A stretch of DNA of 38,402 bases. Origin: Levilactobacillus paucivorans. GTDB taxonomy: Bacteria > Bacillota > Bacilli > Lactobacillales > Lactobacillaceae. The notes beneath the pieces are model-generated. The model was not told the origin of the DNA. It saw only the letters and a list, made by a program, of their open reading frames with translations, and did no database searches. The position numbers and the translations under genes are program-made. The stretch lies in assembly GCF_001437125.1 (NCBI RefSeq), contig NZ_JQCA01000049.1, forward strand, positions 1-38,402, read 5' to 3'. Shown here one piece after another: positions 14,895 to 23,018 of this stretch (the first letter of the stretch is position 1; every line of letters begins with the position of its first letter).

Positions 14895-15079
14895 CTCAGC
14901 CGAAGGCCACCAGTCTAGCCCCCTGTGTCGGTGGTCTTGGTCGAGGTCCTTTCTCGACCTAGAGCACGGCCAACTTTGAAGCTTGCGATTTAAGCAAGGT
15001 TCAAGGTTGCCATGAAGACCGCCCTTCGGCTTCAGGTCTGCCCCACAGGACGGGCTAGTCTGGTGGCCGCAGGCGACCC
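14895..15079 (-). repeat. structured interspersed repeat, copy B
   Basis: Read on the minus strand it aligns over its whole length with copy A (10510-10688), including GGTCGCCTGCGGCCACCAGAC at the start and CGGCTGAG at the end. The closing stem is GGCCACCAGACTAGCCC against GGGCTAGACTGGTGGCC; the internal hairpin is GGTCGAG/CTCGACC, against AGTCGAG/CTCGACT in copy A. Between copies A and B the outermost base pair of that hairpin changed on both sides. Confidence 0.85.
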
Positions 15080-15183
15080 ATTTAATCTCTTAACCAGAGT
15101 CAGAGCGGAAATTGAGATTACAAACTGAATAGACCAAACTATTCGTGTCTAAGCACAATCATTTTTATCCCACCCATTGAGGC

Positions 15184-15251
15184 GGCATAATAACGGTATG
15201 CTGATGTAGTGAAGTTGCGTGGTCATTTCGTCATGCAAAAGTTGTTATGCC
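15184..15251. promoter_or_regulatory. split inverted repeat upstream of the MarR gene
   Basis: GGCATAATAAC (15184-15194) and GTTGTTATGCC (15241-15251) are inverted with one mismatch, 46 bp apart, bracketing the likely promoter. They suit autoregulation by the MarR dimer. Confidence 0.45.
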
Positions 15252-15280
15252 AGCACTAGTGTTTTCAAGGGGGGAGTATC

Positions 15281-15784
15281 ATGCAAAACGAAGAAAGGGT
15301 ATTCGAAGCATTCCTACGACAGTATCGCGAGATTTTTCGAGTCATGATCAATGCGGCCGAACAGATCACCGGCCAGTACTCGGTTAGTTTCGAACAGTAT
15401 CTGTTATTGAAACAAATCCATGAACAACGAAACATCACGTTAAGTGAACTGGCAGACTCCACACACACCACGCGTTCAGCGGCGGCCCGCAAGTTACGGG
15501 CCCTCCTGCTCGACGGATTCGTTGAACAAGAAGCCAAGATGGATGATCGCCGAGTCAAGTACCTTCGCCTGACCACTAAAGGCGTCACGGTTGAACACGA
15601 CATCCGTCAAGCCTTCCTGCAAAGTGCGCGGACTTGGGAGGAAATCCCAGCGAATATGAAGCCCGCGAACATCAACGACTTTTTCACGCAATATCAACAG
15701 AACATTGCGATTTGGGATCGGACCCGGCCAAAGTTCCGGCGGCCGGTACTCCATGCTAAACGCAAAGCTTTAGGTGGCGAATAG
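15281..15784 (+). CDS. MarR-family transcriptional regulator
   Basis: A 167-residue winged-helix regulator. 'ITLSELADSTHTTRSAAARK' is the recognition helix region and 'DDRRVKYLRLTTKG' is the beta-wing signature of MarR proteins. N- and C-terminal helices would form the dimer interface. AAGGGGGGAG precedes the ATG. It lies between repeat copy B and pepO; a weak terminator separates it from pepO, so its targets are unknown. Autoregulation is suggested by the inverted repeat 30-100 nt upstream. Confidence 0.85.
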   Translation: MQNEERVFEAFLRQYREIFRVMINAAEQITGQYSVSFEQYLLLKQIHEQRNITLSELADSTHTTRSAAARKLRALLLDGFVEQEAKMDDRRVKYLRLTTKGVTVEHDIRQAFLQSARTWEEIPANMKPANINDFFTQYQQNIAIWDRTRPKFRRPVLHAKRKALGGE

Positions 15785-15792
15785 CCAAATTT

Positions 15793-15826
15793 ACGGGGGC
15801 AAGACCGAGAGTCTTGACCCCGTTAT
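15793..15826 (+). terminator. hairpin after the MarR gene
   Basis: ACGGGGGCAAGAC pairs with GTCTTGACCCCGT (one bulge). The tail is TTATTA only, so it may be a weak terminator that lets some transcription into pepO. Confidence 0.5.
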
Positions 15827-15932
15827 TATGGTCTTTGGCGACTTTTATTAAATTATGATGATAAAAAAGTTCCCTTTTAAAGGCAAATGGGTTAACCTGT
15901 GTCTAACGACTAATTTTAAGGAGGATCTTTGT

Positions 15933-17888
15933 ATGCGATTTAACCATTTCTCAGCACAACCTTCTACCAACGGCACGACCGCCGGTGAAGTCAACTCAGC
16001 ACTCTTGAAACAAGACCTTTATGAAGCGGTCAACGGTAAATGGGCCGAAACAGCAACTATTCCTGGTGACCACGCCTCGACCGGTGGTTTCATGGACCTG
16101 GTTGATGGCATTGAAAAGACCTTGATGCGTGACTTTGCCGACCTCTTAGCCGGCAAACTCGAGCCAGCCAACCCTGAAATGGCCGAGTTCAAAAAGCTTT
16201 ATGCCATGACGAGTGACGCCCAAAAACGAGAAACCACGGGTACCGCACCTTTGAAGCCTTGGCTAGCTAAAATCGAAGCCCTTCAAAACTGGGCTGATCT
16301 CAGTGACCATTTAGCAGAATGGTATCAGAAGGGGCTGCCAACACCTGTCACGATGTCGGTGGAACCCGATATGAAAGATACCAGCCGTTACGCCCTCTTC
16401 GTGGACGCACCGGATCTCTTCTTACCCGACAAAACCTACTATGAACCCGACAACGCCGCAGCTAAGCAACTCCTGCCAATCTTCACCCAAACGGCTACCA
16501 AGCTGCTCGAACTTAATGGCTACTCTGCCGAAAAAGCGGCAACCATTGTCGAACAAGCCAAGGCCTTTGATGCGCAGATTGCCCCTCACGTGAAGTCTTC
16601 CGAAGAGGCAGCTGACTACGTGAAGATGTACAACCCACGTGCACTCAGCGACGTGGATGCTCAGGTCAGCCAATTGGACCTGACAGCCGCCTTCACTCAA
16701 GTTTTACATGACACGCCAACCGAGGTCATCCTGCCACAACCCGCCTTCTTCGACGCGACCAATGACATCTTAACTCCGGCTAACTTCGAAAACCTGAAGA
16801 GTTGGATGTTAGTTGGCACCGTCTTTGATGCCACCGGCGTCTTGACCGAGGAATACCGGCAGGTTGGCGGGACGTACAGCCGCGCCCTTTCCGGTAAGAA
16901 GGAAGCCCGTTCACCAGAAAAGGCCGCCTTTTACTTGGCAACCGGGAACTTCTCTCAAGTTGTCGGGGACTACTACGGTCGGAAATACTTCGGTGAAACC
17001 GCCAAAGCTGACGTCCGTAACATGGTTCTGAAAATGACGCATGTTTACCAACAACGACTGAAGACCAACGATTGGTTGAGTGCCGCAACCCGTGAAAAAG
17101 CGATCGTTAAGCTACAGAAGTTAACGATTAAGGTGGGGTACCCCGACCAAATCGACCCACTCTATTCACAATTCCACGTTGACACCACCGAATCATTATT
17201 CGATAACATTCAGCATTTCGGTGAATTGGCTCTGGCTGACGAGTTCGGCCACTGGGGTCACCCCGTCGATCGTGATCGTTGGGAAATGAGTGCCAACACC
17301 GTCAACGCCTACTACTCCCCAACCAACAACGAAATTGTCTTCCCGGCAGCCATTCTGCAAAAACCATTCTACAGTCTGGACCAATCCAGCAGTGCCAACT
17401 ACGGCGGGATTGGAGCCGTTATTGCCCATGAAATCTCCCACGCCTTTGACAACAACGGGGCCCAATTCGATGAATTTGGGAACCTCAACAACTGGTGGAC
17501 CAAAGCCGACTTGTCGCACTTCCAAGACTTGGCACAAGCCATGATCAAAGAATTTGACGGCATCGAATTTGCCGGTCAGAAGGTCAATGGGAAGCTCACC
17601 GTTTCCGAAAACATCGCCGATGGTGGTGGCTTGAGCTGTGCGCTTGAAGCTGCTAAATCCGCCGATGACGTTGACCTCCGCGCCTTCTTCATCAACTGGG
17701 CCAACGTTTGGCGGATGAAGGCCACGACCGAATACATGCAACTGCTGTTGTCGATTGACGTGCACGCCCCTGCTAAGCTTCGGGCCAACGTTCAGGTCAA
17801 GAACCTCGACGACTTCTTCACCACCTTTGACGTGCAACCTGGCGATGCCATGTATTTGGCTCCCGCCGATCGCGTGAAGATCTGGTAA
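15933..17888 (+). CDS. pepO: PepO-type endopeptidase, M13 family
   Basis: A 651-residue zinc metallopeptidase of the neprilysin (M13) family. The catalytic HEISH is at about residues 499-503 and the third zinc ligand lies in 'ENIADGGG' (E559, D563). 'NAYYSPTNNEIVFPAAILQ' is the conserved substrate-binding NAYY segment. No signal peptide, so it is a cytoplasmic oligopeptide endopeptidase, part of casein-peptide use in lactobacilli. The ATG at 15933 has AAGGAGG 8 nt upstream; a longer in-frame start at 15855 lacks one. Full length, all catalytic residues present. Confidence 0.95.
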   Translation: MRFNHFSAQPSTNGTTAGEVNSALLKQDLYEAVNGKWAETATIPGDHASTGGFMDLVDGIEKTLMRDFADLLAGKLEPANPEMAEFKKLYAMTSDAQKRETTGTAPLKPWLAKIEALQNWADLSDHLAEWYQKGLPTPVTMSVEPDMKDTSRYALFVDAPDLFLPDKTYYEPDNAAAKQLLPIFTQTATKLLELNGYSAEKAATIVEQAKAFDAQIAPHVKSSEEAADYVKMYNPRALSDVDAQVSQLDLTAAFTQVLHDTPTEVILPQPAFFDATNDILTPANFENLKSWMLVGTVFDATGVLTEEYRQVGGTYSRALSGKKEARSPEKAAFYLATGNFSQVVGDYYGRKYFGETAKADVRNMVLKMTHVYQQRLKTNDWLSAATREKAIVKLQKLTIKVGYPDQIDPLYSQFHVDTTESLFDNIQHFGELALADEFGHWGHPVDRDRWEMSANTVNAYYSPTNNEIVFPAAILQKPFYSLDQSSSANYGGIGAVIAHEISHAFDNNGAQFDEFGNLNNWWTKADLSHFQDLAQAMIKEFDGIEFAGQKVNGKLTVSENIADGGGLSCALEAAKSADDVDLRAFFINWANVWRMKATTEYMQLLLSIDVHAPAKLRANVQVKNLDDFFTTFDVQPGDAMYLAPADRVKIW

Positions 17889-17905
17889 TTTAAATCATTT
17901 CAATC

Positions 17906-17946
17906 AAAAACGTTGTGTTAGCTCTCAGGCTGACACAACGTTTTTT
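17906..17946 (+). terminator. terminator of pepO
   Basis: AAAAACGTTGTGT pairs with ACACAACGTTTTTT, loop 14 nt. Confidence 0.9.
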
Positions 17947-17967
17947 CGTCCATTTGATTTAGGTAAG

Positions 17968-18041
17968 CTAAATAACACGTACGCCAACAGTTTCCAGTTA
18001 ATGACCATCAATCGCAAGCTCACGTCTGGACAGTTATTTAG
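17968..18041. other. distant inverted repeat downstream of the LPQTG gene
   Basis: CTAAATAAC (17968-17976) and GTTATTTAG (18033-18041) are perfect 9-bp arms around a 56-nt loop. It might end the minus-strand surface-protein transcript, but there is no good T-run. Confidence 0.3.
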
Positions 18042-18060
18042 TGGTTGGGGGGAAACAAGG

Positions 18061-19191
18061 TTAGGACTTCTTTGACCGCACACCGGCGATACCGGCCACA
18101 GTCAAGCTAGCCAATAACAACAATAATCCAGCTAATTCAGCAACAATTGCGCGCTGGTCACCCGTTTGTGGCAACGTAGCGGGCTTGGTTGTCGACGAAG
18201 ACGTCGAGGCACTAGCCGCCGGAACTGTTGCGCCTTGACCACCGGATTGCGTTCCCGTGGTCGTTGGGTGACTAGTCGTTGGCCGCTGCGGCGTCGTGGT
18301 TGCCGGATGCTCTGGTAACGTAGCTCCTGGTTCTTCACCGCCAGGGATCGTGACTTCGGGCGTCTCCTCTTCTGGGGCCTCTTCACCCGGATGTTCAGTC
18401 CCAGGAACTTCGACCCAAGGGTGTTCCGGTTCTGGAACTTCCGTGCCGGGATGACCGGGTTCCTCTACGCCAGGAATTTCTTCGCCCGGTTCTTCAGTCC
18501 CAGGGATTTCTTCGCCCGGTTCTTCGGTCCCAGGTTCTTCAACTCCGGGTTCTTCGACTCCAGGCTCTTCAACTCCGGGTTCTTCGACTCCAGGCTCTTC
18601 AACTCCGGGTTCTTCAACTCCGGGCTCTTCAACTCCGGGTTCTTCAACTCCGGGTTCTTCGACTCCGGGTTCTTCGACTCCGGGTTCTTCAGTCCCAGGC
18701 TCCTCGATCCCAGGGGCTTCTTCGTCTCCACCTTCACCGGAACCACGTGTCTCGAAACTAATCCAGCCCTCTTTGTCATATCTGTGCGTTGAAAAATAAC
18801 TATTGAAGGTTGCCACTCCGACGTGTGAATCTATCGTGACCGTGACCGTGCCAACCTTAGCTGTGCCATTATAACTGGCCATACCAAATGACCGCGTCCG
18901 ATCAACCCGAACGTTTAGTGGCACGTAAAAGAACATCTTGTCACCTTTTGCCACGTAAACATTGTTGGCGATCTTCCACTCGTATTTCACATCATAAACC
19001 CCACTTGCTGGCAATACTTCCGTGTGGGACATCACAACGCCAGTAGGATCCGTCACAATCTTAGCATCAGCGGCACTAGTCCCACTACCAGTGATAATCT
19101 TAGCATCAGCGTTAACAGGTACCTCGACCCAAATAAACAGGGCCAAGCCAGAGGTCGCAATCAATAATAATCCCTTGATATGATTTCGCAT
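18061..19191 (-). CDS. LPQTG-anchored surface protein with Pro/Glu repeat stalk
   Basis: A 376-residue cell-wall protein. The signal peptide is 'LLLIATSGLALFIWV', cleaved near 'VNADA'. Residues about 30-155 form a beta-rich domain with 'YEWKIANNVYVAKGDKMFFY', resembling the first subdomain of Ig-like adhesins. A stalk follows, built of five-residue units (VEEPG repeated ten times, then TEEPG, EEIPG and variants). The C-terminus has LPQTG, a hydrophobic helix and 'RSKKS', the sortase A signal. AGGAGGAAA precedes the ATG. The ligand is unknown. The 15-nt repeat DNA should expand and contract by slippage. Confidence 0.85.
   Translation of the reverse strand: MRNHIKGLLLIATSGLALFIWVEVPVNADAKIITGSGTSAADAKIVTDPTGVVMSHTEVLPASGVYDVKYEWKIANNVYVAKGDKMFFYVPLNVRVDRTRSFGMASYNGTAKVGTVTVTIDSHVGVATFNSYFSTHRYDKEGWISFETRGSGEGGDEEAPGIEEPGTEEPGVEEPGVEEPGVEEPGVEEPGVEEPGVEEPGVEEPGVEEPGVEEPGVEEPGTEEPGEEIPGTEEPGEEIPGVEEPGHPGTEVPEPEHPWVEVPGTEHPGEEAPEEETPEVTIPGGEEPGATLPEHPATTTPQRPTTSHPTTTGTQSGGQGATVPAASASTSSSTTKPATLPQTGDQRAIVAELAGLLLLLASLTVAGIAGVRSKKS
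18450..18715. repeat. 15-nt tandem repeat array inside the surface-protein gene
   Basis: The unit (plus strand TCTTCAACTCCGGGT and close variants) encodes E-P-G-V-E in frame. Central units are nearly identical; the flanks degenerate. Since 15 is a multiple of three, copy-number change keeps the frame. Confidence 0.85.
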
Positions 19192-19360
19192 TTGTCTTTC
19201 CTCCTAACCTCTCCATCACGCCTTTTTAAGCACCTATAAATTAGCACGTTTATACATGAGATGTTAGACAAATGACTGGTTTGTTAAATTTCCTATTCTC
19301 CGTGGAAGCTTGATGATTAGTTGTGTAAATACTCGTCACTACAAACTATTTGAGCACTAA

Positions 19361-19397
19361 AATAAGGACCCGTTAGCGGTTAGCCAACGAGTCCCTA
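19361..19397 (-). terminator. terminator of galE
   Basis: On the minus strand TAGGGACTCGTT pairs with AACGGGTCCTTA (one mismatch), followed by TTTTAG. The T-run is short. The rest of 19192-19449 shows nothing definite. Confidence 0.55.
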
Positions 19398-19449
19398 TGA
19401 TTGTCTTTTAGTTCAGCTTATCTCTCATTTTACAATAGGTTCGGCCACC

Positions 19450-20451
19450 TTAGGCCTTTTGAACATCGGCATATCCGGCTGGATGCTTCTGTTTCCAGTT
19501 CCAGGCCGTCCGAATAATATCATCCACATTGTCAAATTGTGGTTGCCAGTTCAACACTTCGCGGGCCTTGTCACTGGCCGCAATCAGTGTGCTGGGGTCG
19601 CCAGCACGCCGTGGGGCCATTTTTGCGGGAATAGCCTTACCCGTCACCCGGCGCGCCGCTTCCAGAATTTCCAGATTGGAGAAGCCCGTCGATGACCCTA
19701 GGTTAAAGGCGTCACTGACGTTGTTGTCCTTGAGATACGTTAGCGCCAGGATATGAGCGTCGACGAGGTCAACCACGTGAACGTAATCCCGAACATTGGT
19801 GCCGTCCTTTGTCGGATAATCATCCCCAAAGATGGCCAGCTCTTGTCGTTCACCGGCCGCCACCTGGAGGATAATCGGAATCAAATGCGTCTCGGGATGA
19901 TGGTCTTCGCCAATGCTTCCATCTTCCTTGGCACCAGCGACGTTAAAGTACCGTAACGCGATGAACTTAATCCCGTAAGCTTCGTCCGCCCAGTGCATGA
20001 TCTTTTCCATCATGAGTTTACTTTCGCCATAGGGGTTCGTGGGGACTTGTGGATCGGTTTCACGAATTGGAATCTGCTTAGGCTCGCCGTAAGTGGCCGC
20101 CGTTGAGGAGAACACGATCCGCTTAACCTGATGTTGCGTCATCACTTCGAGCAGAGTCACCATACCAGCCGTGTTGTTGTCGAAATACTTCAACGGTGCC
20201 TGCATAGACTCCGGTACGATTGAAAAGGCAGCAAAGTGAATCACGCCCTCAATCGTTTCGCGATCAAAAACGTCGTTCAGGAAAACCTTGTCACGGACAT
20301 CGCCTTCATAAAAACGAGCCTTGGGATTGACCGCGGCGCGATGGCCAGTGACGAGACTATCAACCACCGCCACATCGTAACCGCGTTGGATCAATCGATC
20401 AACGGCGTGGGAACCGATATAGCCCGCACCACCTAAGACTAAAACTGTCAT
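19450..20451 (-). CDS. galE: UDP-glucose 4-epimerase
   Basis: A 333-residue extended short-chain dehydrogenase. '[13 protein letters not shown]' is the NAD-binding GxxGxxG, 'STAATYGEP' supplies the catalytic Ser/Thr, '[10 protein letters not shown]' the YxxxK pair, and '[10 protein letters not shown]' is GalE-specific. It interconverts UDP-glucose and UDP-galactose for the Leloir pathway and polysaccharide precursors. The start at 20451 (GAGGAGGAG upstream) is preferred to an ORF start 23 codons earlier, since it begins at the Rossmann strand. It is not in a gal operon; its upstream neighbour is pgm on the same strand, separated by a terminator. Confidence 0.95.
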   Translation of the reverse strand: MTVLVLGGAGYIGSHAVDRLIQRGYDVAVVDSLVTGHRAAVNPKARFYEGDVRDKVFLNDVFDRETIEGVIHFAAFSIVPESMQAPLKYFDNNTAGMVTLLEVMTQHQVKRIVFSSTAATYGEPKQIPIRETDPQVPTNPYGESKLMMEKIMHWADEAYGIKFIALRYFNVAGAKEDGSIGEDHHPETHLIPIILQVAAGERQELAIFGDDYPTKDGTNVRDYVHVVDLVDAHILALTYLKDNNVSDAFNLGSSTGFSNLEILEAARRVTGKAIPAKMAPRRAGDPSTLIAASDKAREVLNWQPQFDNVDDIIRTAWNWKQKHPAGYADVQKA

Positions 20452-20667
20452 GGGTAAACTCCTCCTCAGATTGACTGTGATGTGTTCATTTTCCATCATT
20501 TTAGCGAAATTGACCAGCACTAATTGGCAAACAACTTAAACGTAAATCTTTTTTAAGCCTGTTTCCCTATTCTCCTTAAGATTACCATCCCCCGGTTCAA
20601 ATCCAAAACCGAAGCCCCGAAAACGTTCCAGTCTGATCGGGTAACAAACGCAGGAGAAGAGTGAGAC

Positions 20668-20758
20668 AAAAGGCGGTTAGCTGGTGAGCATTAAGATTGA
20701 TAACCGAATAATCCCGGTCTTGGATTGTTTGGTCATTAAGCGGAACCAGCTGCCTTTT
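20668..20758. repeat. long imperfect hairpin element
   Basis: AAAAGGC-GGTT-AGCTGGT pairs with ACCAGCTGCCTTTT (4-nt bulge) around a 60-nt interior containing ACCG/CGGT and two copies of CATTAAG. Its sequence differs from the 185-nt repeat family. It lies between galE and pgm, distinct from the pgm terminator at 20793. Bases 20521-20667 show nothing else. Confidence 0.5.
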
Positions 20759-20792
20759 GGCGCACGTTTCGACCAGCTAAGTTTGGAAACAG

Positions 20793-20820
20793 AAAAGACC
20801 TGAGAATTAAATCTCAGGTC
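20793..20820 (-). terminator. terminator of pgm
   Basis: On the minus strand GACCTGAGA pairs with TCTCAGGTC, followed by TTTTCT. Confidence 0.85.
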
Positions 20821-20838
20821 CTTAGAAAACATCGGTTT

Positions 20839-22569
20839 TTAAATTGAGGCTACATAGGCATTGACGGCTGCTTCAAAGGTGGCCAATTTTTCTTGGGCCG
20901 CTTGATCCGTCTTGGCACTGGTTCCCACGTAGAACTTCACCTTAGGCTCAGTCCCAGAAGGCCGGATGCAGATCCAAGTCCCATCGGCCAACCAATACTT
21001 CAGAACGTTGGCTTGTGGCAAATCAATCGTACTCGTTTCACCCGTGGCTGACGTCTTAACCCCGGTTGAAAAGTCCTCGGTCTCCGTAATGGCAACGTTC
21101 GCAAAGTCATGTGGGGCATTTTCTCTAAACTCAGTCATGAGATGCGCCATCTCTTGGGCACCGTTGACGCCAGGGAATTCCTGAGCCACCGTCTTTTCGG
21201 CATAGTAGCCATAGGTGGCATAGAGTTCTTCGATCCCATCATATAGGGTCATCCCCCGTTGCTTGTAATCAGCGGCAACTTCAGCCAACAAGACCGTCGA
21301 CTGAATGGCATCCTTGTCCCGCACGAATGGCTTGATCAGATAACCATAACTTTCCTCGAATCCAAAGAGGAAAGTGTGGTCATGTTGGGTCTCATACTGG
21401 TGAATCTGTTCGGCAATAAACTTAAACCCAGTCAGCACGTTCTTCATTTCAATGCCGTAAGCTGCCGCAATCTTCGTGGCCAATTCCGTCGACACGATGG
21501 ATTTTACCACGCGACCGTTGGCTGGTAACTGACCGGCTTCTTTGCGCGCCTTCAAAATGTAGGCCAACAAAATTGAAGCAATCTGGTTTCCAGTTAACAG
21601 TTGGTACTCCCCGCTCGGCTGACGAACGGCGGCACCGAGACGATCGGCGTCGGGGTCGGTGGCCACCAAGAGATCGGCCCCTTCCTGCTTACCCAAGGCA
21701 ATCGCCATATCAAAGGCTTGCGCAAATTCAGGGTTCGGAAATGGCACCGTTGGAAATTCGGGATCGGCAATCGCCTGTTCGGGGACCATGGTAAAGTTTT
21801 CAAAACCGGCTGCCCGCAGCGCACGTTCACCAATCACCTTACCCGTCCCGTGAAGTGGCGTATAGATGAGCTTCATGGTCTTCCCGACCTTTTGAATCAG
21901 GTCGGCATTGATCGTCACACTCGCCACGTTGGCAAGGTAGGCTTGATCGACATCCTCGCCGATAATTCGGAGTAATTTATTCTGTCGTAAGTCACGTTCG
22001 TCGGCCACTGGAATCGCAAAAACATCGGTTGCGGAACGGACAAATTCGGTAATCTTATCCGAGTCAACGGGTGGCATCTGACCACCGTCTGGCCCATAAA
22101 TCTTAAAGCCATTGTATTGCTTAGGATTGTGGCTGGCCGTAATCATAATCCCCATGGCCGTCTGCAAATGCCGCACAGCAAATGACAATTCAGGCGTTGG
22201 CCGCATGTCATCAAAGACAAAGCTTGGAATCTGGTGAGCCCCCAGGACGTGCGCCGCTTCATGGGCGAATTCACGCGAGTGGTAACGGGAATCAAAACTG
22301 ATCGCAACACCCCGTTGTTTCGTGGCTTCATCCAGTGTATCCAAGTAACGCGCAACCCCCTCGGTTGCCTGACGCACCGTATAAACGTTCATTTGCCCGA
22401 TACCGGGTCCCATGACACCACGCATCCCGGCGGTCCCAAAGCTCATGGGACCGCTAAAGGCAGCCTCTAAAGCCTCATCATTCCCAGCCATGACTGTTAA
22501 TTCGTCATGGATATAAGGAATCATTGTGGGTTGCTCTTGCCAAGTTTGATAATTTGTTTGCCAACTCAT
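20839..22569 (-). CDS. pgm: alpha-phosphoglucomutase (phosphohexomutase family)
   Basis: A 576-residue enzyme interconverting glucose 1-phosphate and glucose 6-phosphate, supplying UDP-glucose synthesis next to galE. The catalytic serine loop is 'IMITASHNPKQYNGFKIYG', the Mg-binding loop 'VATDPDADRLGAAV', the sugar loop 'FGFEESYGY', and the phosphate-binding loop 'CIRPSGTEPKVKFY'. The length fits the large bacterial PgcA-type form. AAGGAGAG precedes the ATG. A long structured leader lies upstream (about 22600-22800), so post-initiation control is possible. Confidence 0.95.
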   Translation of the reverse strand: MSWQTNYQTWQEQPTMIPYIHDELTVMAGNDEALEAAFSGPMSFGTAGMRGVMGPGIGQMNVYTVRQATEGVARYLDTLDEATKQRGVAISFDSRYHSREFAHEAAHVLGAHQIPSFVFDDMRPTPELSFAVRHLQTAMGIMITASHNPKQYNGFKIYGPDGGQMPPVDSDKITEFVRSATDVFAIPVADERDLRQNKLLRIIGEDVDQAYLANVASVTINADLIQKVGKTMKLIYTPLHGTGKVIGERALRAAGFENFTMVPEQAIADPEFPTVPFPNPEFAQAFDMAIALGKQEGADLLVATDPDADRLGAAVRQPSGEYQLLTGNQIASILLAYILKARKEAGQLPANGRVVKSIVSTELATKIAAAYGIEMKNVLTGFKFIAEQIHQYETQHDHTFLFGFEESYGYLIKPFVRDKDAIQSTVLLAEVAADYKQRGMTLYDGIEELYATYGYYAEKTVAQEFPGVNGAQEMAHLMTEFRENAPHDFANVAITETEDFSTGVKTSATGETSTIDLPQANVLKYWLADGTWICIRPSGTEPKVKFYVGTSAKTDQAAQEKLATFEAAVNAYVASI

Positions 22570-22599
22570 GATTATCTCTCCTTAATAGTTGTAAGTTCT

Positions 22600-22805
22600 A
22601 ATGACTAACGCCATAGGTTTAATTGGATGCCTTGGGCCAGCGACACGTCCATAGTTGCGTGCCTGCTTTGGTCCAACCTGTTGGCGCCTCCCCTGTTAAT
22701 TTTGACGCTTACTAAAATCATACCCCGTTTGGGCGTTCTAAACCAGTGTGGCTCAATAATTTCCCTTAGGAAGCTGTCTTCCCTTACACCTTAACAATCA
22801 GGTAA
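22600..22805 (-). promoter_or_regulatory. structured 5' leader of pgm
   Basis: On the minus strand a hairpin (TTGGA/TCCAA outside, AGCAGGCACG against CGTGTCGCT inside, 22623-22676) competes with a second one, CCAA-cagg-TTGG (22673-22684), because both use the same TTGG. An earlier GGAAG/CTTCC hairpin lies near 22775. A 38-codon ORF with no obvious ribosome site overlaps it. No known riboswitch class was recognised. A possible -10 (TACAAT) is at about 22815-22820. Confidence 0.4.
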
Positions 22806-22888
22806 TCCGCTTTCATTGTACCCTATTTTCAACGTTTGGATTATTTCGTTTTTACTAAAAAAATGACTGCTAACGATCATCAGGCCTC

Positions 22889-22934
22889 AAAAAGGCGTCG
22901 TTCAATCCTCAAAAGTGAGAATCAAACGACGCCT
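22889..22934 (-). terminator. terminator of the PEPCK-like gene
   Basis: On the minus strand AGGCGTCGTTT pairs with AACGACGCCT, with TCTCA/TGAGG inside, followed by TTTTT. Confidence 0.85.
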
Positions 22935-23018
22935 AGCCCAACTCATAATTAAATTTATTTCACAAAAACCTGCGAAAAAATACGGCCGAATTTCGTTAGT
23001 AAGAGTAAGCCCTAAAAT

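Noticed and set aside
18391-18792. Open frame on the plus strand rich in Phe, Ser, Gly and Arg
   Set aside because: It is the shadow of the VEEPG repeat DNA of the minus-strand LPQTG gene; it has no ribosome site and is explained by the tandem repeat.
22600-22805. T-box, SRP RNA, 6S RNA or tmRNA in the pgm leader
   Set aside because: No T-box antiterminator sequence, no tmRNA or SRP signature; only generic structure could be supported.
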